A stretch of DNA of 64,000 nucleotides from assembly GCF_020360975.1 (NCBI RefSeq), contig NW_025408679.1:496001-560000 (forward strand), given 5' to 3'. This document shows, in pieces, positions 10,506-22,993 of this stretch. This stretch comes from Hirsutella rhossiliensis (lineage: Eukaryota > Ascomycota > Sordariomycetes > Hypocreales > Ophiocordycipitaceae). The notes beneath the pieces were generated by a model that saw only the letters and a list, made by a program, of their open reading frames with translations, was not told the origin of the DNA and did not search any database. Every line of letters starts with the position of its first letter. Position 1 is the first letter of the stretch. The position numbers were made by a program, and so were the translations under genes.

Positions 10506-12050
10506 AGTATAGGTATAGGTATAAGTATTTAAGCGGTATAGGTACTTACTAAGCGCGCGCGGTATAAATAAGTAAGGCGGGCTAGCTTTAGTATATATCT
10601 TAAAAATAAGTCGAGTATATAAATAGTAATATACTATTATATAAATAGTAATACTCCTTTATAATAGTATAATCTACCTTTTATTTTACCTTCTTTATAT
10701 CCTTATATATAAAATAGCTATTTTTAGCTACCTTTAAAGCTAACGTTTAATTACTTAGTTTAGTTAAATTGCCTACGCTAGTATATATATATATAAAATA
10801 TTTATACTCCTATAATTATAAAATTAAAGTAAATATAATACTTAGCTTACTTAGGTAATTAAAAGCCTTTTATAATAATAGGGCTCTATATAACTAAGAG
10901 CGGTACTACTATACTTTAATAAGTTCGATAGCTTCTTTATAGAGCTTAAGCTATAGCTACTTTATATAAAAGTAAAGCTTTATACTAATAGCGCTATAAT
11001 AAGGGATATTTATACTTAATTTAACTATCTTTATATAAGCTTATCCTTATACTTATAAAAGTATCTCTTACTATTTATATATATTAGTATAAATAAACTA
11101 GCTAACCTCCTTATAAAGCTTTATATTAGTTATAGTAAACTTAATATAGCTAAGTTAGTAGGCTAAGAGCTTATAACGCTTTATTAAAAGTAAAGTAAAG
11201 CCGTTTTAGCTTACTTTATATAGTTTAAAGAAGTACTTTATTAAGTAACTATATATAGCTAGCTTAATATAATAAAGTAAGTTACCTTATTATAAGCTTA
11301 AATATAAATTAGTATACTTATTTAAGTAAAAGGTCTATACTATTAAATATATAAACTAATTTAGTTTACCTTTTTTATAAGCTTAGTAGTAATAAGTTTC
11401 TTTTTTTATCTTCTTTTATAGTATAAGAAGAATATAACGCTAGTAATACTATAGATATCTCTATCTCTACCTTAAGAACTAAGAATAAAAAGAGGTAGTA
11501 ATAAAAGGGTTACTATATAAGCTATAGTAATAAATCCTATTAGTTTTTAAAGTACTTATATTAAGAGGTATAGGTAAATATACTCTAAGTAGTAAAAAGG
11601 TATATACGCTAAGATAAAAAGAAGGTTAAGTTTAATAATAGTAACTTTAATAATAAGTAATTTTAATAATACCTCTATAAGCTTTATTAGCGTTCCCTTA
11701 TATATAATAGTAGCTATTATATAAATAGGATATATACTTATAGTAATTAAAAGGGCGGCTAAGATATAAGAAATCTACTAATATAATATAACTATAGTAA
11801 AAGGGAGTGCTTATATAGCTTTATATAAGAAGGAGTAAAGCCTTTTATACTAAAGTACTATCTCTTACGTTATAGTATTAATAGCTATTATTATATACTA
11901 ATATAAAAGGGGCGGGATACTATAAGCTTATTAAAGCTAGCTATATACTATTTTATATACCTTTACTCTTTAGCTATAAGTACTAAAGCTTAACTCTTAA
12001 GATATAGCTCCTATTAATAATATAGTTTATTTAAGAAGCTTACTTAAGAG

Positions 12051-12160
12051 GGTATTATTATTATTAAGATTATACTATTAACCTATCTAAAGGTATCTAA
12101 AACTTTAACGTTAAATAAGAGGGAAAAACTAAAGTACTTAAAGGAAAACCCTCCCTTCTT
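12051..12160. repeat. 110-bp direct repeat, copy 1
   Basis: Aligns without gaps to 12914-13023. Both contain AAACTAAAGTACTTAA and GGAAAACCCTCC. The upstream flank (about 12000-12050) resembles 62075-62125 near the right edge of the island. Confidence 0.8.
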
Positions 12161-12913
12161 ATATAGCTAGTTTACCCTTATACTAGGTCGCGGTTATAAT
12201 ATATAAGAATCTTATACTAGCTATCTTAGGTATCGTTATAGTTAATTAGAATTATATTAGCCCTACTATAAAGTAACCTTAGAAAGTAACTCCTTTATAT
12301 ATATAGGGTATATAGCGTTAATTAGTAGTATTAGCGTTTTTTAGTTAGCGGTTAATAGTTAATTATATAATTATCTCTAACTTTATCTTATAATAATATC
12401 TTTTTAAGCTCTACCTTATTTTTCCGCTATAAGGCTTAGCGGGCTATTTTTATTAATACTAGCCTTTAGCTAGGCTAGTAGTTAAGTTATTATACTAGCT
12501 TTACGCTATACTCATTAAGTTACTAGTATCGGCCCTAGGTTTTTATTTTCCTAGTTAGGTGGCTCGGACTAGGGTTAAGGGGGAGGTCCTAATATATTTA
12601 TTGCTAGGTCTAAGTAAGTAAGGTCCGGGCCGGCCTACTTATAGTAGGGCTAGACTATTAGTATATTTATAAGCGCTTTTAAAAGCGCTAATTTACTAAT
12701 TAATAAGTAGGTTAGCGTAGTTTACTAGTCTAACTAAAATTTAATTATGCCCTTAGCTAGATTTAAACTAACTTTAGTATTATAGCTAGTAAGCTTCTTA
12801 GGTATATAACTACTATACTATAAGGGTTAAGAAGGTATTATATATTATTTACTAACGTTTTTTCCGCTACTAAATATATATAGTCTATATAAAAGTTCTA
12901 TCCCTTTAAGCGT

Positions 12914-13023
12914 AGTATTATTATTATTAAGATTATACTAAGGACCTAGCTAAAGGTATCTAGAACTTTAATATTAAATAGGAAGGAAAAACTAAAGTAC
13001 TTAAGGGAAAACCCTCCTTTCTT
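12914..13023. repeat. 110-bp direct repeat, copy 2
   Basis: Partner of 12051-12160; the pair encloses 753 bp. No matching 5-bp flanks were found, so LTRs of a tiny element are possible but unproven. Confidence 0.8.
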
Positions 13024-13679
13024 TTAATATAGGTCCGCCTTAAATAAGGTTATAGTAGTAGTATATAAGAAATTTACGCCGGCTACCGCGGGCTCCTCTT
13101 ATACTATAGTATCTCGGTATAAGCCCTCTTAGGCTATAGCCGCTACTATCTTAAGCGGCCGCGGCCCGGGCTTACTAGCCTAGGCCTAAGGTTATAGGTA
13201 GTAGTCTCTCTTTAAGGGCCCGACTTATAGGCGCCTTTATTTACTATAGCTCTTATATTATAGCTATATAGCTATAGTCGCGTTACCTTATTAGTCCGTT
13301 AGTTAATAAGGTAGGTAATATCTAGTTACTAGGCTAGGCGCTAGTATAGGTCGCTCTTAGGTAGGGCCGGCTAATTAAAATTCGGTCGGCTAGCTTTATT
13401 AATTATAAATCGGTTCCTATCTAACTACGCGACTTCTTAATTAAGGGCGCGGCGGTTTATATTTACCTTTTATCTTATAGTTATTAATTACGCGTGCCTA
13501 GCTTATATATATATATACCTACCTTACCCCCTTAGTTTTATTTATACCTCCTCCTATCTCTCTATTATCTATCTCTTTTATAGGCCTAACTACTACCTTA
13601 CCCGCTTTATTTCTATAACTTTAGGTCTCCTTAGTACTATATTTAGTTCGCTTATTACTATATTATAATATCTAACTAG

Positions 13680-14772
13680 GAAGCCGACTTAGGTAGTAGT
13701 AGTTCGCCTCCTTTAAAACCCCTTCCTTATAAGAAAGTCGTTACTATAGCGGGGTTAGAGCGCTCTATTTTATATTTTATATATATTAAGTATCTTATTA
13801 ATAAGCTTACTTATAAGTCCTTTACTAGCTATTAAAACTAGTTTTATAAGTATTAATCTTAGTTTTATCTTAGGTCGGTCTTACCTTTAGTATTTTTAGC
13901 TAACTTTAATAGCTATAAAAGCTAAAGTATATATCGCTTACGCTAACTTTAACTAGTCCTATTACTAAGTAAGTAACCCTTTCCTATTATAATACTATCT
14001 AAGTTTAGTATTAATCTATATTTTAGATTACCTTTAAAAGTAAGGAGGCCGCTTATACCCTTTACTAAGTATAGTCCGAGGTCGATAGCCCTTCCCTTAT
14101 TAAGGGTTTAGTATAAGAGCGCCTTTATCGCGCTACTTTAAAAACTTATATTTACGTTAGTTAAAAGGCCCCCGCCGCTAAATATAAGGGCGCGTTAAGC
14201 GAGTCTACTCTTAGTTTAGCTATAGTTATTAAAAATATTAAGACGCTTACGTTAGCTTTTACCTATTTTATAAATAATACCTACTATATATATAAGTCCT
14301 TAGAGAAATACTTAAGTAAGTTTAGCGATACTATTAAAACCTTAGCTTAGGTTAAGCTTAAGTCGCTCTTAGTTACTTAAAAGACTCTTATAGTAGTTAA
14401 CGATCTTACTAACTATTTTTATCCTATTACTAGTAATAGCCTTAATAGTAAGGATAGCGGTTTTAATCTTACTAAGCTTAGTTTAGCCCTAGTCTCTTTT
14501 AATAAAAGGAAAGGTAAAGGTAAGGGTAAAGCGGTAGCTATATCTAAGGCCTTATTTAAGGCTAAGGCTAAGGAGTCTATTATTATTACTATGCCCGCGG
14601 TTATTATAAAGCTAGCTTAGGAGCTTACTATATCTCCTTTTATCGGTTTTAACGCTAAGCTATAGCCTAGTAGTTCTCCTAGCGCTAAGCTCGCCTTATA
14701 GCGTCCCTATCTTACGTCGCCTACTAATCTTATTAGCGCTCTTAACTTTATTTAGTAGCGTCTTTATAGCTA
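13680..14772 (+). pseudogene. Unidentified coding-like frame in element E
   Basis: One plus-strand frame has a protein-like composition with few non-RIP stops: a Ser/Pro start, then INNTYYIYKSLEKYLSKFSD, then a Lys/Gly run (KGKGKGKA) and a Pro/Ser segment. It reaches the insertion site of element A and may continue at 38333, where a Gln/Leu-rich frame follows. It could be the gag or ORF1 of the host element. No zinc knuckle or enzyme motif is visible. Confidence 0.35.
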
Positions 14773-15296
14773 TATTACGAACTAGCTAACTATAAGGGGA
14801 AGACGGTTAAAATATAGGCCGTATAGCTAAAGTATAAGGTACTAAGTACTATAGACTATAAAAGAACTATTAATATAAAGGTTATATAATAGATTAGTTA
14901 GATTAGTTAGATCGGACGATTAATACTAAGGAAACTAAGTACTAATTAGTTTAATTAGTTAGATTAGCTAGATTAATACTAAGTAGACTAAATAGGCTAA
15001 ATATAATAAGTAATATCGTTATAGTAAGGGGACTATAGGTATGTATATAGCTACCTACTTTTACTCCTTTAAATAGATAGCTCTTTAGCTTTTAATATAT
15101 TATAATTATTACGATCTCTATTATAATTTTATCTTTAATTCTAATTACTTAATTACCTAGTTATAGTCTATAGTCTATAACCTTTAACTTATTACTAACG
15201 TAATATACTTATTATTACTTAGACTATACCCTATTATATTTATTAATATAAACCCCTCGATAGGTTTATCCCTTAAGAATAATACTAGTCGTTATA
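14773..15296 (+). repeat. A 5' LTR
   Basis: 524 bp. The part after about 15035 matches LTRs of B, C and D; the upstream U3 is unrelated and contains several GATTAGTTAGATTAGTTAG-like reiterations (about 14892-14985). Confidence 0.95.
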
Positions 15297-15357
15297 TATT
15301 AAAAGCTCTTATTTAATATAATACTACGTTACTTTAAGTAATATTATAACTATTAAT

Positions 15358-17995
15358 ATACCTATATAGTAAACTAGATTAACTAACTCTAAAGCTATTA
15401 TATTACCTTAGGATATAATATATAAGATTATTACCCTTTAATATAAGGTATAGTTACTTAGGAATAAAGGAGGTAACGAATAAGTTAGGGACCTTAGAGA
15501 AGTAGTTAAACTAAAATAGCTAGGACTATTCGATAGTACTTATAGTACGCTTTAAGATTTTCTTACTTAACTTAAGGCCTACTACTAGTTTAACCTTACT
15601 AAACTCTTAGACCTAGTTAAAAATATACTCTATATAGGAAATTATTTATTTAGAACGGTACTTACTTAGTTTAGACCTATTATAAGGGATTTTCTTAATA
15701 ACTAACTAGCGTAACGAGATAATAAGATAGATAAAGTCTTTATTAGTTTCTAAGAATTTAAAGAAGCTATTATAAAGGTATTTAGAATAACTAATAAAGA
15801 AAGAGAAGCTAAATAAAAACTTTAAGAACTCTAATAAAGGATCTTAATATTAGATTATACTATAAAGTTCTATTAAGTTACCTTAAAGCTTAATTAAGAT
15901 AATAAACCTCTTATACTATAATTCTATAATAAGCTTAAAGAAGAAGTTAAGGATAAGCTCTATAAGGAAAATCGACTTAATAACCTCTTAGACTATATTA
16001 CTATAATAGTACGAATCGATAATAGATAGTATACGTAATATTAAGAAAAGAAATAAAAAAGAAGAAACTAGAACCCTTCTTATAAAAATAACTTTAACTA
16101 ACGCGCTAACTATAAAAAGAAGCGCGAAACTCTTATTACTTATACTTATATAATTAACCTAAGTAAAATAGATCTAGATATAATATAGAAAAGTAAAAGA
16201 AAGTATTTTAACTATAGGAAACTTAGATATTACTTTAAAGAATATAGATAACCTTATAAAAAGAAGAAAACCTACTAGGTATTAGCCTTAGAAAGTAAGA
16301 AATACTTAAACGCTACTAATAGATAGGAACTAAAGTATAAACTCCTTAGTTAGACTATATACTATAATAATAAATATATAGTATATTTAAGTAATAAGAA
16401 TAATACTAGATAGTTCCTAAAGCTATTAAGGAAAACCCTTATAATAATATAGTAAAGGGATCTTAAAATATAAAAATAAGTTAAATTTATAGAACTAAAA
16501 TACCCCTATCTTAAAAGAGTCGCTTAAGACTAGATTAAGAAGAATAGTAAGCGATTTTAAGAAGATATATAAAATAAAAATCAATAATAATAATAGGTAG
16601 TTTATAAATAATATAATAAAGAAGATATAAACGTAGCTCTTATACTTATAAAACTTAAATAATAACCTAAAAAAGAATAATAAAGTATCGATAATATAAG
16701 CTTTAAAAAATAAGAAATACTTAGAGAAATAAAAGATAAGAATAAACTTATATTACTACCCTTACTATTAAAGGAAAATACTATAATTAAAGAATACGCT
16801 CTATACTTTAAAGAATTTAAAGAAATACTTAAAATTAAAACTTAATAAATACCTTAAATTCTTATAGAAAACTAATAAGCTATATTAATTTAATATTAAC
16901 TAGTACTATATAAAGGAAACTATACTATAGCTATTATTATAGTTAATACCTTTATAGCTTTATAATAAGAATAGTAACTATAAGGAGAATTTAAAGATAA
17001 TCTATAAATATTACTTACTTATAAGTACTATAAGTATATTTTATAGATATTATACGTTTACTTAGATTATATAATATACTTTTAGATAAAGGTATAATAT
17101 AATACTTTCTTAGTTAGGTTTAAGGGATAAGTACTTTTAAAACCCTACTTAAGTATAAAACTAAACTACTAGAAAATCGATTAATACTACTTAAATAACT
17201 AAGTTATATTATTAGAACCTAATTATAGTACGCTACTTAAATACCGCGATAATTATAGTTTATTAATAAGATATCTTTTAAAGATATATAAAATCTATAA
17301 ATACGCTAAAATAAAAGAATAGTATAATACTACTTACTTTAAAGTATTTAAACCCTTAATCTTTTAAAGACTTATATAATAAGTTAAATATAATAAAGAA
17401 GATTATAATAAATATATATACTTAAACTATAGAGTTTATAAATATAAAAAGGTATAAGTATAGTATAAATAATATAACGGTATATTAAAAGATTATTAGT
17501 AATATATATAAAGGCTATAAGCTATATTCGATTAAGGAAGAATCGATAAGGAAATACTATATAAAAAATAAAAAGATACTAAACGAAAACTTAACCTTTA
17601 ATATTAAAATAAATAGAATTATAAAGTATAGTATATAATTAACTATAAAGTAGTATAATATAAACGATATAGCGTTAAGAAATAAGAAATCTTTAATTAG
17701 CTATAAGATATTAGTCTCTTAAGCCCTAATATAATACTACGCGATAAAAATATAAAGAAATAATATTAATAATAAATTAAAGAAGAATACTTAAATAAAA
17801 TAAATAAGGACTAAGTAAAAAATAAGGTACGCTATTTATAAAAGGGCTATAAACTAGCACGATATAATAAAATCTAAGGACCCTATATATAGTAACGGTA
17901 AGCTATAGCGACTAAATAGAATTAGATATTTAAATCGCGGGATATTATATATATATACTTTTAGATTATAGCGTAATAGGTAATTACGTTTTACT
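15358..17995 (+). pseudogene. A gag, extended, up to the B insertion
   Basis: Same frame and content as gag of C (22994-25630), with the start codon changed ATG to ATA at 15358-15360. The zinc-knuckle Cys/His codons near 16200-16250 read as Tyr. The long extension between the knuckle and the protease is conserved. The protease motif lies at about 17955-17990 in another frame, just before B inserted at 17996-18000. Confidence 0.8.
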
Positions 17996-18000
17996 TAAAG

Positions 18001-18470
18001 TATAACGACCGGTATTATTTTTAAGGGATAAACCTATTAAGGGGTTTATATTAATAGATATAATAAGGCGTGGTCTAAGTAATAATAAGTATATTACGTT
18101 AGTAATAAGTCGGAGGTTATAGACCGTAGACTATAACTAGGTAATTAAAATTAAAGATAGAATTATAATAAAGATCTATATTAAAAGCTAGAGAGCTATT
18201 TATCTAAAAGAGTAAAAGTAGGTAGCTATATATACCTATAGAGACTATCCTTAGATTATAGTCCTAGCTATAATCCCCTTTATAGCTTACTATAGCTTAC
18301 TTATAAGCTATACTCCTAAGTAGTAATCTATCTATATAAGGCTTACTTAGCTTATATACGCTTTAGGTAAGCTAAGCCTAAGTAACTTCTTATCTTAATT
18401 ATTATTCCGAGCCGCTTTATTATATAAACGTAGCTAGCTCTCTTATAGCCCGCTAACTATAGTCGTAATA
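18001..18470 (-). repeat. B 3' LTR
   Basis: 470 bp, plus-strand ends TATAACGACC and GTCGTAATA. The adjacent polypurine tract of B is the reverse complement of about 18472-18490. Confidence 0.95.
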
Positions 18471-18606
18471 TAATATCTCCCCTCCTTTTAGTCTTATTTA
18501 TAAGACCTACTACTACCTTAGCCGCCCTATATAAATATACCTTTATCGCGCGTATATATATTCCCCGTTTCATCCTTTCTATCCCTTAGGATATACTACT
18601 AATAGT

Positions 18607-19233
18607 ATATCTAGTCGCGTATTAAAGGATCGTTCTTATAAGACCCTTAAGCGTATTTATTTAGCTAAGTCTATTAATCGTCTTAGTTTCGATATTATAC
18701 TATATTCTTTTTATTTATCGTATAGCTTCCGCTATAAAATACTAAAGAAATCTTTTAAGTATACCGAATATATATAGCGGGGTCGTTCCTATAATACGTT
18801 AAGCGTAGCGATTAGCTCTTATAGGTAACTTTATTATCCTACCTATTATTTATAGCTAATATATTTCCTAGTATCCTAAATAAATCTAAAGTCCGATCGA
18901 TTAAATAAAGAAGAAGAAATTACTAAGGAGCGAATATTAAAAGCTTAAGCTAACCTAAATAAAGCCTTAGCTCGTTTAGCGTAGCTTTACCGTTAAAAGC
19001 GCTAGCTAAAGATAAAGGGTACTAAGATAGTCTATCGGGGCCTTTATTCCTTAGATAACCTTAATAAGGCTAAGCGCTAAGAATCTAAAGCGGTAGTCGA
19101 TATTTAGTTTATAGGTAGATTTAATATAATTAATTAAAATACTATTAGTTCGTTAAGCGATTTTATAATACCTAGGGTAGATTTTACTAGTAAAACTATT
19201 AAAGTAAAGAACTATAATAAGTTAAGTGCTTAA
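18607..19233 (+). pseudogene. B antisense Zn-cluster gene (209 codons)
   Basis: Lies on the plus strand, opposite to B's own genes, between B's pol end and 3' LTR. It has the same length and frame as the gene in C (29063-29689, minus). The start is ATA where C has ATG, and the stop is the TAA at 19231-19233. The six Zn-cluster Cys positions are partly Tyr, followed by the same Lys/Glu/Arg-rich region interrupted by TAA/TAG at Gln positions. Its stop overlaps the end of B pol, which runs in from the other side to about 19196. Confidence 0.75.
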
Positions 19234-22200
19234 GTAGTTCCTAGGTATTTTCCTTTAGTCTATATCCCTTTTACTTAATAAGGTATTCTTATTACTAACC
19301 TTATTTTCTTATATCTAGTATTTATTTAGCTTTATATTCTTAATTATTATCGACTTTAATTTTTTCTTATAGTTTAGCGTTTTATAGCGCTAGTTTTAAT
19401 AATAAGATATAAAATATTAGGTATATCTATATTATTATTAGTAGTAAAAGTTTATAGTTAACTTTTAAAATAGTTTTCTTAACCTTAAACGGTCTAAGTT
19501 TCTTAAAATCTAATTTATTACTTAGTCGTTTTATTTTAATATTTCGTTATATAAGGTAGACTATATCTCCCTCTTAAAAGATTAGTCCCTATAATCTTTT
19601 TTAATTATAGTAAGTAGATATTCGTTCTCTAATAAATTAAAGTTCTTATTATATTTCTTTATATAATTTTCGTAGCTAATCTACTTATAGTATTACTCGT
19701 TTTACTTATAGTCCTTATTAAGTAACCTTAAATACTTCTAGGTTATATCTATAATTAGCGTATACTAGTAAGAGCTTAGTTATTTCTATAACTAAGCTAT
19801 TATAAGCTAGTTACGCTATTAATAGCTATTTAACCTAATTATTTTATTTATAGCTAATATAGTATTATAAATATTATTTAAGCGTTTAGTTAAGTCGTTT
19901 TATTTATTTATCTATTTATAGGTAATAAGCTATACTAAGCTTATATTTTATCCCTAATTATACTATAAGAGCTTACTAAAACTTAGCTATAAACGTACTT
20001 CTTTTATTAAAGATAATCTTATTTAGTAGTTTATAATTACTAATAATTATTTATAGGAATATATATACTAGCTCTTTTATATTACTTACTTCTTTATATA
20101 GTAAAAAGTATTTATACTTCGTTAGTCTATTAGTAATAATAAATATACTATTATATTTAACGTTAGTTATAGGTTCTTTTAACGGTAGTAGCTTTATAAT
20201 ATAGTTAAAAGCTATTAAATCCTATAGTTTCTTTAATACTAGTAGCGGTTATAATTCTTTATATAGTTTATATCGTTTAGCTTTACTTTATATATAAAGT
20301 TTATATTTTTTAATAACTTATTATATTGCTTTTTTAAGCTATAGGAAGTTATATTATCGTTTAATCCGTTTTATTATTTTTTAGATTCCTTAGTATCTAT
20401 ATATTAAATATTCGTATATATCTTATATAACTTTATCTTATAATTCTAGTAGTATTTAGATTTTACTTTTATATATTAAAACTTCTAAATATTCTATATT
20501 ATATCCGTTTAATACTTTATATTTTTTTATCTATTTTAAGATCTCTTAGTATATTAAGTTATTAGGTTATACTTTAAATATTATATTTAGCTATTATTAC
20601 TAGTAATTCCTATTTTTATTAATTTCTAAGAGCTATCCTTTTATTATAGGTGCCTTTATATTGTAGTTACTTCGTCGACTAAGGGTATTAGCTTAACCGT
20701 TTTCTATTCCTTTTTTATAGATTATTTTATAGTTAAATTCTAATAAATATTCGGCCTATTAAATCTATTATCTATTTAACTATTATATAGTTATAAAGTA
20801 TAAGATGTTTTTATAATCTATATAGACCTTAACTTTATACTTACTTTTAAGAAGGTAGCATTAAAATTCCTTAAAAGCTTAAATAATTATAAGGAATTCT
20901 TTATCGTAGATAAGGTAATTAAGTTCTACGCTATATAGCTTTTTTTAGGTAGAATATAATTAATTATAGTCTTTCTTTATTATCCTTTTATTTAATTTAT
21001 ACTCCTAAAGTAAAGTTTAATATATTAGTTTTAAGTTCGATTTATCGTTTTAAGTTAAAGGTAGTTAAGACTAGTTCTTATATAATTATAGTCTTAATAT
21101 ATTTAAAAGCTTTATTAGCTTTATCGTCCTATATAAATTCTTTTTCCTTCTTTATTAAATCGTATAGTAGTACTATAATCTTTCCGAAATCTTTAATAAA
21201 TCGTTAGTAGTAATTTATAAATCCTAGGAAACTTTATACGTCCTTAATATTCTTTAGCGTTAGCTATTCCTTAACTAAGTTAATCTTATCTTATTATATT
21301 TAAATCTCTTTTAATAAGATTATATATCTAAGGAAGTCTACTTCCTATATATAGAACTTACTTTTCTTTAGTTTAACTAGTAACTTTATATTCTAAAGTA
21401 CGCGGAGTACCTTATAAACGTATTCCTTATATTCTTCTAGGGTATCTAAGAAAATTAAGATATTATCTAAGTATACTATTATAAAGATATCTAAGTATTT
21501 ATATAGGATATTATTAATTATTTATTAGAAGGTAGCTAGTATATTTATAAGTTTAAATAGTATTATTAGATATTTAAATAGTTTAAATTTTATTTTAAAG
21601 GCTATTATCTATTTATACCCCCTTTTTATATATATTAAGTTATAGGCGCCTTTAAGGTTAAGGGCTATAAACTATTTTTTACTATATAGTTAATCTTATA
21701 ATTCTAATATAAGTAATAATAGTATTCGGTCTTTTATTATAATATTATTTAAGCGTCTATAGTTAATAACTAGTTATAGCTTACTGTTTTTCTTTAAAAT
21801 AAATATAACTAAGTAGCTTACTTTAGATATTAATATTAATATATATCTTTTTCGTAGATTCTTATTAAGGTAGTCGTATAATATTTATAGTTACTTTTTA
21901 TTTAAGTTATAGATTTTATAGAACGTTAGCGTTATTCTATCCTTAAGATAAATTTTATAGTCTTATTAGCTATATTTAGGTAACCCTATCTTAAGTTCTT
22001 CCTTAAAGAGTTTATTATATTTCTAGTATTTCTAAGGGATATTCTTTATTTTATCTTATAAGCTTTATTATTTCTTTTAAGAGCTAGTTTCTCTTAACTT
22101 AAGCTCTTTATTAATTTATTTAAGGTCTTTCTTTAAAGTAGTAATAACTCTTTAGATCTTTATATTATATCCTTTATTTTATTTATATCGGATACTAAGT

Positions 22201-22457
22201 TATATAGCCGTATTAGTTAGTATATAAGTCTTATTAGTCGATTTTATTATATCTATTAGTTTAGTTATTATTTTCGTTTATATCGCTAAAGCCTATAATA
22301 ATTTACTTAAATAGTTATCCCTTTTATTTTATTTAATAGCTAAATTATCGTAAAATTTTACTTTCTTTTAAATCTACTAGTCCTAGAAACTTATATCTTT
22401 ATTTTAATATAGCTAGCTAGTTCTTTAGTTAGTTAGTAGGTTACTCTCTTATAGCTA
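19196..22457 (-). pseudogene. B pol: reverse transcriptase to chromodomain
   Basis: Minus-strand reading reproduces the pol of C. The catalytic motif YLDN-ILIF (for YLDD) lies near 21450-21480, followed downstream by RNase H and integrase, and the chromodomain near 19210-19340. The 5' end of this fragment is the insertion site of C; the remaining N-terminal part lies at 30301-30560. Confidence 0.85.
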
Positions 22458-22462
22458 TAAAA

Positions 22463-22932
22463 TGTTACGACCACGGTCAGCGGGCCGTAGGAGAGCCGGC
22501 CACGTTCACGTAATAAGGCGGCTCGGAATAATAGTCGGGACGAGAAGTTACTTAGGCTTAGCTCACCTAGAGCGTACGTAAGCTAAGTAAGCCTTATATA
22601 GATAGATTACTATTTAGGAGCATAGCTCACGAGTGAGCTATAGTAAGCCACGAAGGGGATCACGGCTAGGACCGTGATCTAAGGACAGTCTCTACGGGTA
22701 TATATAGCCACCTACTTTCACTCCTTTAGACAGATAGCTCTCTAGCTTTTAATATAGATCTTTATTACGATTCTATCTCTAATTCTAATCACCTAGTTAT
22801 AGTCTACGGTCTACGACCTCCGACTTATTACTAACGTAATATACTTATTATTGCTTAGACCACGCCCTATTATATCTACTAACATAAACCCCTCGATAGG
22901 TTTATCCCTTAGGAATAACATCGGTCGTTATA
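22463..22932 (+). repeat. C 5' LTR
   Basis: 470 bp. Retains CA/TG (for example TTCACG near 22505 and ATCACGGC near 22659) that are partly TA in the 3' LTR, so RIP struck the two LTRs unequally. Confidence 0.96.
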
Positions 22933-22993
22933 CGTTAAAAGCTCTTATTTAGTGCAATACCGCGTCACTCTAAGCAATATCGTAACTATTAAT

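Larger units (their letters stand above)
3897..10656. mobile_element. Element T: non-autonomous TIR DNA transposon, split by copia K1
   Basis: Bases 3897-3982 and 10571-10656 are inverted copies of each other, both starting GAGTATTACT at the outer end. The flanking octamer CTTTATAA is exact on both sides (3889-3896 and 10657-10664), an 8-bp target duplication. Removing K1 leaves about 1.39 kb with no recognisable transposase, so this is MITE-like. An 8-bp duplication is typical of the hAT superfamily, but the long inverted repeats are more Mutator-like, so I do not assign a superfamily. Inside the repeats both arms carry TATATA/ACC arrays, much expanded on the right. Confidence 0.7.
3722..10666 (+). 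repeat. Left LTR of element E, interrupted by transposon T
   Basis: The first part is 3722-3896 and the last two bases are 10665-10666; the piece in between is transposon T plus its target duplication. Joined, it is 177 bp and matches the right LTR at 50209-50384 (176 bp). It begins TATAAGGGC and ends ACTTACTTTATAATA. TTTAT (3717-3721) and TCTAT (58253-58257) flank the whole element, differing by one RIP-type C/T change. Confidence 0.7.
10667..14772 (+). mobile_element. Element E interior, left part
   Basis: Directly follows the left LTR of E. It is very heavily RIP-converted, with stops in every frame. Plus-strand frames read through TAA/TAG look protein-like over 10900-11500 (basic and Gln-rich) but match no domain I know. 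The 13680-14772 stretch is described separately. The segment ends at the AGCTA target of element A and continues at 38333. Confidence 0.5.
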
